Shown: positions 31,519 to 42,590, counted from the first letter of the stretch. The stretch is 64,000 nucleotides of DNA from Blastocystis hominis (GCF_000151665.1 NW_013171868.1:441501-505500), one strand, 5' to 3'. Notes: generated by a model from the sequence alone, not told the origin. Made by a program: numbers and translations.

Positions 31519-33208
31519 TTACTTCTCGCCATGCTCCTTCTCGTACTCCTGATACTTTTCAATATAGGGCTTTACGATTTCCCAAACCTTGTTCTCCTTC
31601 ACCAGCTTGTGCACAGCCTTGATGTCGGGGCTCATGAAGCGGTCGCGCGTGTAGGGCGTCACGTGCTCTCTCACGAGGTCGTACACCTTCTGCATGGGCT
31701 CGGTGGGCTTCTCTCCCAGCAGCCACACTCCCTGGCAGGCGGCGAGCAGCTCGATGGCAATGACGTTCTCGACGTTCTCGGTGACCTCGAGCGCCTTGCG
31801 CGCGCAGAATCCTCCCATGGACACGTGGTCCTCCTGTCCGGCGGAAGTGGAGATGGAGTCCACGGATCCGGGGTGGGTGAGCACCTTGTTCTCGCTCACC
31901 AGCGCAGCAGCGCAGCAGTGCGCGATCATGAAGCCCGAGTCCAGACCGCCGCGCTCCTTCTGGGTGAGGAAGGGGTTCAGGCCGCCCAGCGAGGTGTTCA
32001 CCAGACGCTCAATGCGGCGCTCCGAGATGTTGGCGATCTCGTGGATGGCGATGGCCAGGTAGTCCAGCGCCTTGGCGGGGTACTCGCCATGGAAATTGCC
32101 TCCGGAGATGATCACGGGCTCGCCGTCATCGTCGCGGAAGATCATGGGGTTGTCGGTCGCGCTGTTCAGCTCCGTGGTCAGGATGCCTCGCACGAACGCC
32201 AGCGTGTCGTGCACAATGCCGTGCACCTGCGGCGCGCAGCGCAGCGTGTAGGAGTCCTGCACCTTCTTCTTGTCGGTCAGCTTCTCGAAGATCTCGCTCG
32301 AGTACAGCGGGTTGTTCAGGCACGCGCGCATGCGCTGCGCCACGGCGCGCTGGCCTCCGTGCTTGCGCGCGTCGTGGATGAAGTGGCGGTACGCCGCCGT
32401 CGTGCCGCGCAGCGCCTCGAACGTCATGCAGCAGATCACATCGGCCTCCAGAGCGGCGTGCTCAGCGCGCACCAGCGCCTCCGCGCCCAGCGTGGAGATG
32501 AACTGCGTGCCGTTGATGAACGCCAGACCCTCCTTCGCACGCAGGTGCACGGGGGTCAAACCGTACTTCGCCACCAGCTCCGCAGTCGGCTTGATCTGGT
32601 GGTCGGCAGGGTCCCACGACTCGCCTTCACCGATCAGACCCAGACACAGGTGCGCCAGAGGGGCCAGATCGCCAGAAGCGCCGACGGTTCCCTTCAGGGG
32701 AATCGCAGACACAACGCCCGCGTTGAAGAAGTCTGCATCGAATAGCTTGAGGAAAGAACCTACCCAAAGCGCGCTGCAGAGACTCGTGGCTCACACCACT
32801 GTGGCCCTTGGCGAGGACGTTGCAGCGCAGAGCGAGCATGCGCAACGAACGCTCGTAGCTGAGGTTCTCACCCACTCCAGAAGCGTGGGATCGGATCAGA
32901 TTCACCTGCAACTCCTCGACGGATTCGGGAGGAATGACGACATCCTTGAAGTTTCCAAATCCGGTGTTAATTCCGTACTTTACAATCTTATTTTCCACAA
33001 TGTCATCCACGACCTTTCTTCCATTCTAATTCTCAATCTTCTTTCGAAACACTACGTCCACTTTGGCCCAAGCCTCCTTGCTAAGATCCAGCTTGTACTT
33101 TCCATATCCAAGCTCCATCAACTACACATTATCCGCCATTTCGAGAATCACCATCTCGGGGGTCAGAGACTCTCCGTCCAGGTAATAAACAGGTCTTTCA
33201 GCGCTCAT
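31519..33208 (-). CDS. HAL: Histidine ammonia-lyase
   Basis: 532 residues; deaminates L-histidine to trans-urocanate. Exons 33208-33152, 33121-33056, 33025-32764, 32732-31519; introns 30, 30 and 31 bp. Seen: N-terminal [20 protein letters not shown], the MIO-forming Ala-Ser-Gly in [29 protein letters not shown], and [20 protein letters not shown]. The QEDHVSM and SISTSAGQE stretches are those of HAL rather than PAL/TAL. Two introns were placed by frame and by recovering [14 protein letters not shown]. The gene is markedly GC-rich (most third positions G/C), which opens long antisense frames. No other histidine-degradation gene lies in the window. Confidence 0.95.
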
Positions 33209-33331
33209 AGCTTCCAATCAATAAATATATTATGATTATTATCTTAGAACTACCGTTTCCCCGATTGACCGTCCAATCAAATCAACAGGCGGGTTTAATT
33301 CGCAAAATTTGTTCGAATAAACACAGAAACC

Positions 33332-34513
33332 TCAATCTAGCTTTAGTGAATCCCGCTTTGGCAGCTCCCAAATTGATAGCAAGTAGGCAAGTCGTGTAGC
33401 GACCATGTCTCGGAACATGGTGAGAGAAGCTTGGATGATGCTGACTTTGCTTCCCTCGATCTCTACCCACTTCACAGGCACTTCCTACATAATAGATGCG
33501 CCTTTTCGACCCTACCTTAATCACGAAACCCAAGCGGCTCGCCACATACAAAATCTCGATGTCGAACGCCCATCTCTCCAAGTGGAGCGACGGAAAAACG
33601 CACCGCGCCACTCTCCTCGAGAACAGCTTAAATCCACATTGGGTGTCGTAGATCCCGTGAATTCCCGATAAAACCTTCACCAGGAAATTGAATCCGTACA
33701 TTAGAAGGTTTCGGTACCATGCGCGCTACCCTTCAGTCTCTTCCGCCACATCATCAACCTGCGCAACGGCGTTCTCCTTCAAGTGGTTGCGAGAACCGAC
33801 GACTACGTCAGCTCCCGCTTCGTACTGCGCGTCCAACTTCTCTACCTCTGAAAACGTCGTCGCACCATCGGCATCCGCCATCAAGATGCGTTCTCCTCGA
33901 GACGACAGAACTCCCTATTTCAAATCCATTTTGAAGTTATTACGAGACGAATGGCCCCTCCTTTACCTCGGTTATGCGCCTCTACAAGGACACGGATGTT
34001 GGGATTGGAGTAGCGCTTGATGTACTCGTAGGCAAGCTCCTTTGTGCCGTCCATGCTCCCGTCGTCCACAATAATGATCTCCCAAGTGAAAGTTCTAAGG
34101 AAAAAGAGGCGGTCTTGACTACTTGTCACGTTCGGAGCGCGATTTTAGATAGGGGATGCATTCATCGAGCATCTTAGGGAGGCGGAGACGCTCGTTGTAT
34201 GCGGGGATGATTACACTGAGTGTAACGGAAGGATTATCGAAAAGAGATGGGAATTTGATGGATTTTCTTTTGCTCATAAGCCAAATAGAAGGCACGTACG
34301 AGGAAATAGGATCGAAGAACACTGTCTCTGATTGCACGATTTCGTGCTTCTTCTGTGAAAAGGATTTTATAATTGGAGAGAATAACCATCGAAGTCCGAG
34401 AATCTACTATCAATCCGTCTCTTTATCAGTACACCGCCAACGCAGATCCCGACTCCAATAACAATATCTACAACTTATCAGATACTCAAGCTATATTAAC
34501 AGAACGGTAGCAT
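33332..34513 (-). CDS. ALG5: Dolichyl-phosphate beta-glucosyltransferase ALG5
   Basis: 332 residues, ER membrane enzyme that makes dolichyl-phosphate-glucose for N-glycan assembly. Exons 34513-34501, 34467-34433, 34403-34123, 34094-33944, 33914-33759, 33725-33516, 33484-33332. The 13-base first exon gives MLPF, followed by an N-terminal transmembrane helix (YIVIGVGICVGGILGL). GT2 motifs in order: LSVIIPAYNE, IIIVDDGSMDGT, NRGKGGAIR, MADADGATTF (the DxD), VVGSRNHL, YDTQCGFKLFSR and RWAFDIEILY. Length equals human ALG5 (324). Start codon lies ten bases after the FHIT 3' element. Confidence 0.94.
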
Positions 34514-34522
34514 CTTTTATAC

Positions 34523-34530
34523 AACAAACA
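34523..34530 (-). terminator. 3'-end element of FHIT between FHIT and ALG5
   Basis: Minus-strand AATTGTTTGTTG. FHIT has no encoded stop before it; the ALG5 ATG (34513) follows by ten bases. Confidence 0.8.
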
Positions 34531-34535
34531 ATTGT

Positions 34536-35096
34536 ATACCACACTTTGAAAAGCTTGCATATACTGCTCGGCTTCCTTTCGCATCTCCTCTTCACTCCGA
34601 GGAACGCGATCTACATCCGGTTCTACTCTCACAGTCCATCTCCGCCCCTACTTGCCGTATTCTTATTTGAAATCGATGGATGGAGGTCTGCTCTCTCTAT
34701 CATCTCATAAATCGCATCTCCTGGAATGTCTCCGAACACTCTCGGAATCACATGAACATGCACCTACACAATTCACATCCACGTCACCCATAAAAAACCT
34801 ACATGAGGGACCGTCTGCCCCGCTGCCGGTCCGTCCTGCACCGACACCGTCACTGCATCTGCATGATGCACTTTCCTCAGCATCCGCGCCGTTTTCTTCA
34901 CGAGAAGCATCAAATCCGTCATTTCCTCGTCGGTTAAATCATCGAGCGTGGGAACAGGTCTGCGAGGAATCACGAGAACATGTCCTGGAGAGAAGGGTTT
35001 CAAGTTTACCGAGCAAAACGAAAGACTTGTGAGAGCGAAAATCTGCGAGAGGGGAAGTGGGATGAACCCGAAAGGAAGGAAGAGATCGCTCTCCAT
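34536..35096 (-). CDS. FHIT: FHIT-type bis(5'-adenosyl)-triphosphatase; stop made by polyadenylation
   Basis: HIT-superfamily hydrolase of diadenosine polyphosphates. Exons 35096-34803, 34763-34652, 34622-34536. Seen: FGFIPLPLSQIF, the N-x-KP-x3-PGHVLVIP strand, SVQDGPAAGQTVPH and the histidine triad HVHVHVIP, whose first His ends exon 1 across a 39-bp intron. The C-terminus keeps the Fhit pattern PRSEEEMRKEAEQYMQAF. No stop is encoded: the frame reads GTG GTA T, five bases before TGTTTGTT, so poly(A) makes TAA. The start at 35096 gives Fhit-like length (about 165); an in-frame N-terminal extension through further 30-34 bp introns from ATG 35417 is possible. Confidence 0.87.
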
Positions 35097-35475
35097 GCGA
35101 GGACACCCGGTGAGGCAGGAAAGAAGCTCTTTGAGAGAGTGGATTGAACTGAGGAAGAAGGGAGGAAAGGTAAAAAGGATACCTGCTTTCAGGGACTGGC
35201 TTGCTATCGATATAAACAGTGTTGGGAGTAATGGATAAGTGAGTGGGGTGCGTGAGCGAGCAGTTGTTGGAGATCTGGAGAAAACACACCAAAAAGACAT
35301 TTACTAGAATGGAGTGTAGAATGGACGGAGCGTTCTTTTCGTCCCAGTAGAATCTAGTGGAAATGCGAGGAGGAAGTAAAAATACTGCTCGAAATCAACC
35401 CCAACCTAGATATCATTGTACGAATAGGAGAAAACGCTGCTCCGGTTTGTGAGAATGATTGTTTTAATAGCACAT

Positions 35476-35657
35476 TTATTCAGTGACTTGCAGAATTGAG
35501 TTGTGGTGCAATCTTGCGTCTATGTGTTAGATCCAGAAATCTCTAGAACACTGAGTGCCTCAAGAAGCGTTTTCGGAATAAGAACATTGAGAATGGTGCG
35601 TTCTACCATAACTTTGTGCACCGCAACCATAAGACGTTGAAATGGTGTTAGGGGCAT
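35476..35657 (-). CDS. Possible small helical protein
   Basis: Exons 35657-35552 and 35519-35476 (32-bp intron) give 49 residues, an amphipathic helix pair (QRLMVAVHKVMVERTILNVL). No family recognised. The composition looks coding and the intron has normal boundaries, but the length is minimal and a 5' exon may be missing: an ATG at about 35708 lies before an intron-like sequence but is out of phase. Kept as a weak candidate because it sits between the phosphatase 3' element and FHIT. Confidence 0.3.
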
Positions 35658-35741
35658 TGAACGAATCGACCGCTGATAGAAAAAGATTAAGCAGAAAAAG
35701 TCTGCTACGCTCCATCACTCTTCTCTCTTCCTCCACTCTCC

Positions 35742-35749
35742 AACAAACA
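35742..35749 (-). terminator. 3'-end element TGTTTGTT of the PPP phosphatase
   Basis: Minus-strand GGGTTGTTTGTTGG, 20 bases past the encoded TAG. Confidence 0.75.
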
Positions 35750-35768
35750 ACCCAATATTCTTATATCA

Positions 35769-36891
35769 CTAAAAGCTAAAGAACACGAAGTTACCAGATC
35801 GACTCTCCTTTGCCTGCTCGTCCTTATTCTACATGCCACATCGCTCTCTCTCCTACCTCCCTAAAGACTTTAAACGTCCTATTCAAATTCTCGTCCAGCA
35901 TCAGCACCGACGCCACGTTCTCGCACCGATAGCAGTAATTCGGCGCCGACCACACCGTCACCAGGTTCGACCGCGAGAACATATACTGGAATCCTTGCTG
36001 CACCATCTGATGCGCGCGGCAGATCAGCTCCAGTCCGTTCGTTTCCGTGAACTGGTTCACCGCGCTCTCCCCAAAAACGAAGCCTGCCCCGCGGGGAGAC
36101 TCACGGAACCGATCCACATTGTCCGGGTCCGACCAAACCAAGTCCGAGAAGGGGCCAGAAGAGGGGATTTCTTCGGTTCGCGGGATGGTTCGAATCTTGG
36201 AATGACAGAAATCTAGGGGTTTTTTACTTGGTCGATTGTGTTGATGGAGGGAGAAAGACCACCGTGGATGCAGAGGATGCGATTGTCGACGAGCTAAAAA
36301 TAAAGGGAGGAGAGAAGAGGAGTGTACGGCTGCAACGCCTAGATAGTCGAAGACCTCGGTAAACCATGTCCATGGATCGGGGCTCTTGTACTTGTGCGAA
36401 ATTTCGCAGTAGAATCCGTAGATGCGGGTGATCTCACGCGTCTCGTGATTTCCGCGTAGAAGTGTGATTTTGTCGGGATAACTACGCATAAAACGGAAAG
36501 TCGGTCCGGACCAGAGTTTCAAACATAAAAGCAATTCAAAGGTCTCACAGCTGGCATATCCGCGGTCAACGTAGTCTCCCTACGCATCACGGGGAACAGC
36601 CACAATTCACCATAAAAATGTAACTATTTTGGGGGATTTCGCCTCCCACCTTAAATAACTCCAGGAGGTCGCTGTATTGGCCATGAATATCTCCACAAAT
36701 CTAAAAAACACCCTCCACCAAGAAAAACTCACATTTACTGGACTGCTCACGGGCTGGACTGTGTTCTCTTCAATAAGTATCTCTTTAACCTGGAGTTCAC
36801 CCAATGGAAATTGCCTTACGCACTCACATAATGTCTTTAACATCGGCATGGGCAAGAGTCCATGCTCACGAATATAGGATAAAAATTCCAT
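35769..36891 (-). CDS. PPP-family Ser/Thr phosphatase catalytic subunit (PP2A/PP4/PP6 group)
   Basis: 301 residues from eight exons: 36891-36820, 36789-36733, 36700-36611, 36579-36512, 36481-36328, 36293-36228, 36195-35857, 35828-35769; introns 28-34 bp. All metal-binding signatures are present: GDIHGQ, GDYVDRG, LLRGNHE, HGGLSP, and [18 protein letters not shown] and [10 protein letters not shown] place it with PP2A/PP4/PP6 rather than PP1 or calcineurin. The conserved C-terminal YFL tail is absent; the chain ends NFVFFSF, so carboxymethylation as in PP2A is not expected. Exact subfamily unresolved. Confidence 0.93.
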
Positions 36892-37165
36892 TTCTAGGGT
36901 TTGTATGACAATTGAGAATAATAATCCTATATTATAATTCTTGGATCAAAAACAAACTGTTATAAAATCTGACGCAGTCTCAGCTATAACAGTACAACTA
37001 TCTGTTTGAATGTAAAAGCATGAAGAAACCAAAAATAGGAGGGTTTTTTGGCTGGATACATCCCATTTTTGTCAAACCTCGATTTTATTTATCGGGTGAT
37101 CAGCAAAAAACATGGGATGCACGCAGTCACAAAAAAAGCTCGCAATCCCACGAAAAACTGTTGCT

Positions 37166-37173
37166 AACAAACA
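37166..37173 (-). terminator. 3'-end element TGTTTGTT of the PEF gene
   Basis: Starts two bases after the encoded TGA. Confidence 0.75.
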
Positions 37174-37175
37174 AC

Positions 37176-37921
37176 TCACATCGGAATCGAAAACACAATA
37201 TCTAGCATCTGGTTGAGATCCACCGTAACGATTCCCTTTTTCTGGGGATCATACTGCTGCATTTTCATAATCACAATTTGGACCACAGAACAAGCTTTGA
37301 TAAACGCGTCTAAATCCAGATAACCCGCATGATTTGAATCCAAATTCGAAAAAATCAAAGTCACAAGCTGAGGTGGGAAACGATACCCAATGCGCAACAG
37401 AGCATTACTAAACTCTTGGTAATCCAAACGACCCGAGCGGTCTGAATCAAAGAAGCAGAAAGCATCTCTCCATTGGTTCACTTCCGAGACAATCAAAGCA
37501 AACTCGTTGATGTTCAACAGACCACTGCGATCTTTATCGTGCTTAATGGTCAGCTGGTTGCAAACGTCCGGAGAAATGTTGTAACCCAGCAGCTTCATCG
37601 CTTGCTCCAGCTTTGAACAGCTGATTTGAGGACTAGTTCAAAACTCTCCTTTGAACCTTACCTATTTTGAGATACCGTATAGAATGCCCTATTAACGTCC
37701 ATGCCAGCACCAAGGACATTCTGTGCTGGAGTCATAGGCATTCCTGGCTGCCGCTGGAGAGAATTCGCTACATATTACGCACAGATAGGAGCAAACTGTC
37801 AATCACGCTCGAACAACCAGGACACTACACTTTACAAAAAAGATGACAAGGATACATAGAAAGGAGGAGTATTAGGCTGCACATCTATCGTATAATGACA
37901 TGTAGGGCAATTAACAATCAT
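37176..37921 (-). CDS. Zinc-ribbon plus penta-EF-hand calcium-binding protein
   Basis: 218 residues. Exons 37921-37856, 37824-37797, 37767-37662, 37632-37176. N-terminal residues 5-33 form a two-pair cysteine ribbon, CPTCH with 16 residues before CPGCSSVI, similar to LSD1-type plant zinc fingers; an intron interrupts it. After a short Gln/Pro linker comes an ALG-2/sorcin-like penta-EF-hand domain: EF-1 helix KLEQAMKLLGYN, canonical loops DKDRSGLLNINEF and DSDRSGRLDYQEF, a weaker third loop (DSNHAGYLDLDAF), and the C-terminal dimer hands. PEF proteins normally carry a Gly/Pro/Tyr-rich N-terminus; a zinc ribbon there is unusual. Calcium-dependent adaptor function is inferred. Confidence 0.85.
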
Positions 37922-38147
37922 TTTCACAAGAAAATAGTCGAAGAGTAAAAAAGAGTGAAAGAATTCTGTTCAACGGATTTCTTTTTTTCTACACTATTCA
38001 GTACAATCATTCTACCGAAAGTCAAGAATTTTGGAAGCCATAGTAAACTGCTTCCATAATTATTACATCATACACAAGTTGTCATACGCTTTAGCATAAT
38101 TACCGCGGGAATACTGACTTTTCCAGTTAGTGTACACTCTTCGGTAA

Positions 38148-38155
38148 TGACGTCA
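38148..38155. promoter_or_regulatory. CRE-like palindrome TGACGTCA upstream of ACSBG copy 1
   Basis: Perfect palindrome 65-72 bases before the ATG, in the context ATGACGTCATCA, shared with copy 2 at nearly the same distance. Confidence 0.55.
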
Positions 38156-38219
38156 TCATTCCAACACTCTTAGACATGATAAAATCTCCGCAAAGTGTCA
38201 TTATTATTTTAACACAGGA

Positions 38220-40219
38220 ATGAGCATCCGAAACAAGTATAGAACAGCCGATATCCACGATGTCATGGAGATTGAACGCAACTATGACTGCGATTTCAAC
38301 CCGGAACCGACAACCCTGGCTGCCGTATAGGCAAATTACGGTTATTTATGCATAGGAATTCATCAAGAATTGCGATGCTTGGAGAGACACTCCTGCTATT
38401 GTTGATAAGAACGATATCAAGTACACATATGGTGAGTATTACCAGAATGCTTTGAGGTAGGTAGTGATTGCATCTCTATGAGTCTAGATTTGCCAAGTCC
38501 TGTGTTAAAATCGGTATGCAGCCGCTTGAGGTGACTGGAATGATTGGATTCAACTCGGCGGAGCTGCTCTTCACTCTCCAAGGAACTTGGATTTCGGGAT
38601 GCGTACCCGCGGGTGTGTATACTACAAATTCTCCTGACGCCTGTCAATACGTTCTCAATCATTCAGAAGCCAAGATTTGCGTTTGTCAAGGTGGCAAAAA
38701 TGCTGCCAAAATCGCTTCCATTCGAGAATCGCTTCCTCAATTGAAGGCCATTATTGTATATTGGCCAGAAGATGGAGTGCCGAACGTGGAAGACAATCAA
38801 TATGCAAAAGTATATACTTGGAATGATTGGATGAATCTTGGTAACGATATTGCTGATGAAGTGATATTGAACCGAGCGAAAGCGATCAAGCCAGGAAACT
38901 GTGCAACTTTAATCTACACCTCGGGAACGACCGGAAATCCGAAGGCTGTGATGTGTTCTCACGATAGTTGTGTGTATAATTCCTTGAACCTGGACTATTA
39001 TGCTCACTTTAATTTGGAGAATCGTTTTGTGTCATTCCTTCCAATGAACCACATCGCTGCTCAGTTTATTGATGTTATGATGCCGACATGTAACAAAATC
39101 ACTGTTTACATTGCCGATCCGGATGCTCTCCGTGGTACTCTTATCAATACGCTACGTAAAGCGAGACCAACATTTTTCCTGGCTGTTCCTCGTGTGTGGG
39201 AGAAATTCGCGGAGAGCATTCGCAGCTCCTTCGCCCATGCTTCGTGCTTTAAGAAGATGTTCATCAAGCAAGCAATGAAGATTGGGTTCCAGACTGCCAT
39301 AACTCGTCAGTATGGAAAGAAGTTCCACAAGAAGATGTTCTATAACCTTGCGAAGCGTTATGTGTTCGATCCTGCGCGTGAGATGCTGGGATTGGATAAG
39401 GCACGGACCCTGGTCGTTTCCGCGGCTCCTGTGACCGACGACACGCTCAACTTCTTCGCTAGACTGGATATGCCGATCTACGATATTCTTGGTCAGTCGG
39501 AAGGAACCGCTCCCATCTGCTTCCAGACTGATACCAATCAGGAATGGAGAATGTACACTGCGGGTCGTCCCTTGCGAGGTATTATGGCACGCACCGATCC
39601 AAATACCCAGGAAGTCCAGTTCAAGGGACGCTTGGTCATGATGGGCTATTTGAAGATGCCCGCAGAGACTGCATCCACGATTGATGATGAAGGATGGCTG
39701 CACACTGGAGACCAGGCCGTCATCGATCAAGATGGGTTTATCAAAATCACAGGTCGTCTGAAGGAACTCATTGTCACCGCTGGAGGAGAGAATGTGGCTC
39801 CTGTGCCGATTGAGAACAAGATTTTGGAGCTCTGCCCCATTATGGCCAATTGCATCGTTGTGGGAGATAAGCGAAAGTTCTTGTCCGCATTAGTATCGTT
39901 GAAAACGGTCGTGAATCCCATGACTGGCGAACCTAGCCAGAATTTACTCCCTACAGTCATTAGTATCATTAAGGCTAATGGCGGTTCTGCGACTACCGTA
40001 GCGGAAGCTAAAAACGATCCTGCTGTGAACAAAATGATTCAAGAAGCAATTGATGGTTATAACAAAGTGGCAATCAGCCGTGCTCAGGAAATCCGAAAGT
40101 GGTATTTGATGGAGCGAGACCTGTCGCTCAGTCACGGAGAGTTGACAGCTACACTAAAACTGAAGCGAAATGTGGTGCATCAGCACTACGAGAAGCAGAT
40201 CGATTCTTTGTATGTTTAG
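38220..40219 (+). CDS. Long-chain acyl-CoA synthetase, bubblegum (ACSBG) type, copy 1
   Basis: 645 residues; activates fatty acids to acyl-CoA through an acyl-adenylate. Exons 38220-38324, 38356-38456, 38488-40219. Seen: AMP-binding P-loop LIYTSGTTGNPKAV, LPMNHIAAQ, DILGQSEGTAP (A5 region), GWLHTGDQA (A7) and GRLKELIVTAGGENV (A8 hinge), with C-terminal Lys region GELTATLKLKR. N-terminal part resembles ACSBG in lacking a long membrane helix. Copy 2 lies 234 bases downstream on the same strand. Stop TAG is encoded and followed by TGTTTGTT at 40228. It lacks the third intron of copy 2. Confidence 0.94.
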
Positions 40220-40227
40220 ATGAATAT

Positions 40228-40235
40228 TGTTTGTT
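40228..40235 (+). terminator. 3'-end element TGTTTGTT of ACSBG copy 1
   Basis: Nine bases after the stop codon. Confidence 0.75.
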
Positions 40236-40379
40236 AAAAACACATCGCTTCATTTTGCACCATTCCTTTTTCCATAATAGAATGATGGGTTTTCCATGAC
40301 ATCATTTATAAAAAAGATTACGCCTAAAATCAAAATCGCGGGGATCAATTGAAAATCGCCCAGGTCAACAAAACTATGA

Positions 40380-40387
40380 TGACGTCA
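40380..40387. promoter_or_regulatory. CRE-like palindrome TGACGTCA upstream of ACSBG copy 2
   Basis: 67-74 bases before the ATG, in the context ATGATGACGTCATCA. Surrounding spacer sequence differs from that of copy 1, so the element is conserved above background. Confidence 0.55.
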
Positions 40388-40453
40388 TCAACCCATCAAC
40401 TATTATTCATAAATTCAAAGTTTGGAAAAACCAAATTTTTTTTCGAAAGCAAG

Positions 40454-42485
40454 ATGAGCATCCGAAACAAGTATAGAACAGCCGATATCCACGATGTCAT
40501 GGAGATTGAACGCAACTATGACTGCGATTTCAACCCGGAACCATCAACCCTGGCTGCCGTATGCATTATTTTTTGAATATGATGCGTAGGAATTCATAAA
40601 AAACTGTGAAGCCTGGAAAGATACACTGGCCGTCGTTGATAAGAACGATGTCAAGTACACATATGGTGAGTATTTCCAGCAAGCGATGAGGTAATGACTT
40701 GTTTGATGATTTGAATTTAGATTTGCCAAGTCCTGTGTTAAAATCGGCATGCAGCCGCTCGATGTATCCGCCATGATTGGATTCAACTCGGCGGAGTATT
40801 TCTTTTCTCTCCAAGGAACTTGGATTTCGGGATGCGTACCCGCGGGTATTTACACCACGAACTCTCCTGACGCCTGTCAATACGTTCTCAATCATTCAGA
40901 AGCCAAGATTTGCGTTTGTCAAGGTGGCAAAAATGCTGCCAAAATCGCTTCCATTCGAGAATCGCTTCCTCAATTGAAGGCCATTATTGTATATTGGCCA
41001 GAAGATGGAGTGCCGAACGTGGAAGACAATCAATATGCAAAAGTATACACTTGGAATGATTGGATGAATCTTGGTAACGATATTGCTGATGAAGTGATAT
41101 TGAACCGAGCGAAAGCGATCAAGCCAGGAAACTGTGCAACTTTAATCTACACCTCGGGAACGACCGGAAATCCGAAGGCTGTGATGTGTTCTCACGACAG
41201 TTGTGTGTACAACGCGCAAAACGTGGACTACTACATCCATCTCCAAGGATTGGAGAATCGTTTTGTGTCATTCCTTCCAATGAACCACATCGCTGCGCAG
41301 TACGTGGATACGATGATCCCCGTCTGCAACAAGGTCACTGTCTACCTCGCTGATCCCAACGCTCTCCGTGGAACCCTCATCAAGACGCTCCACAAGGCCA
41401 GACCGACCTTCTTCGTGGCTGTTCCTCGTGTGTGGGAGAAATTCGCGGAGAGCATTCGCAGCTCCTTCGCTCAGGCTTCGGTCGCTCTTCCTGTCTTCTC
41501 TTATTCGTAGTATTTGAAATCGCTGCTGATCTCGTGGTGCCGCTCGGTCGGTTATCAAGCTGCGACGTCTCGCCAGTACGGAGAAAAGCCGTACTACGGA
41601 TACACGTACTCGCTGGCCAAATATCTCGTGTTCGATCCCGTTCGTCAGAAGCTCGGACTCGACCAAGCGCGCTGCTTGGCTGTTTCCGCGGCTCCTGTGA
41701 CCGACGACACGCTCAACTTCTTCGCCTCGCTGGAAATGCCGATCTTCGATGTGCTCGGCCAGTCGGAAGGAACCGCTCCCATCTGTTTCAATACGGACAC
41801 CAACCAGGAATGGAGAATGTACACGACCGGCCGCGTAATGCGCGGAATCCACGCGCGAACCGACCCGGACACGCAGGAAGTCCAGTTCAAGGGACGCTTG
41901 GTCATGATGGGATACATGAAGATGCCCGCAGAGACCGCAGCAGCGATCGACGAGGACGGATGGCTGCACACTGGAGACCAGGCCGTCATCGATAAGGACG
42001 GATTCGTGAAGATTACCGGTCGTCTGAAGGAACTCATTGTCACCGCTGGAGGAGAAAACGTTTCGCCCGTGCCGATTGAGAACAAGATTTTGGAGCTCTG
42101 CCCCATTATGGCCAATTGCGTCGTTGTGGGAGATAAGCGAAAGTTCTTGTCCGCACTGGTATCGTTGAAAACGGTCGTGAATCCCATGACTGGCGAGCCC
42201 AGCGATGACTTGCTGCCCACTGTGATCAGCATGCTGAAGGAGAATGGCGGTTCTGCGACCACTGTAGCGGAAGCTAAAAACGATCCTGCTGTGAACAAAA
42301 TGATTCAAGAAGCGATCGATGGTTATAACAAAGTGGCAATCAGCCGTGCTCAGGAAATCCGAAAGTGGTATTTGATGGAGCGAGATTTATCTTTGGGCCA
42401 TGGCGAGCTGACGGCTACGATGAAGCTGAAGCGAAATGTGGTGCATCAGCACTACGAGAAGCAGATCGATTCTTTGTATGTTTAA
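40454..42485 (+). CDS. Long-chain acyl-CoA synthetase, bubblegum (ACSBG) type, copy 2
   Basis: 646 residues. Exons 40454-40558, 40590-40690, 40721-41480, 41511-42485. Same motifs as copy 1 (LIYTSGTTGNPKAV, DVLGQSEGTAP, GWLHTGDQA, GRLKELIVTAGGENV). The first 105 coding bases and the stretch about 40862-41197 are almost base-for-base identical to copy 1, while 41205-41270 and 41510-42020 differ strongly, with GC-richer codons. A 30-bp intron at 41481-41510 (GTCGCTCTTCC...TCGTAG) interrupts a codon boundary where copy 1 is continuous. Both should be catalytically competent; different tissue or stage use cannot be judged. Converges on the PACS gene. Confidence 0.94.
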
Positions 42486-42590
42486 GGGGGTGATGTAATA
42501 ATGGGGTTTGGTTTGAATGGTTGACCATTCTTGAATAAATGAATGAATGAACGAATGTTCCGTGAATCAATATCAATTTAAACACTGCTT

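Noticed and set aside
31531-33235. Two long plus-strand open frames (about 404 and 321 codons) opposite HAL
   Set aside because: They follow from the G/C-biased third positions of HAL. The translations are Val/Gly/His-Ala/Arg-rich with no motif, while the other strand has the full HAL signature.
35358-35455. Plus-strand exon-like stretch (EEEVKILLEINPNLDIIVRIG) resembling an L51/S25/CI-B8 thioredoxin-like domain
   Set aside because: No start or splice combination joins it to another exon in frame; it lies opposite possible FHIT 5' exons. Likely chance.
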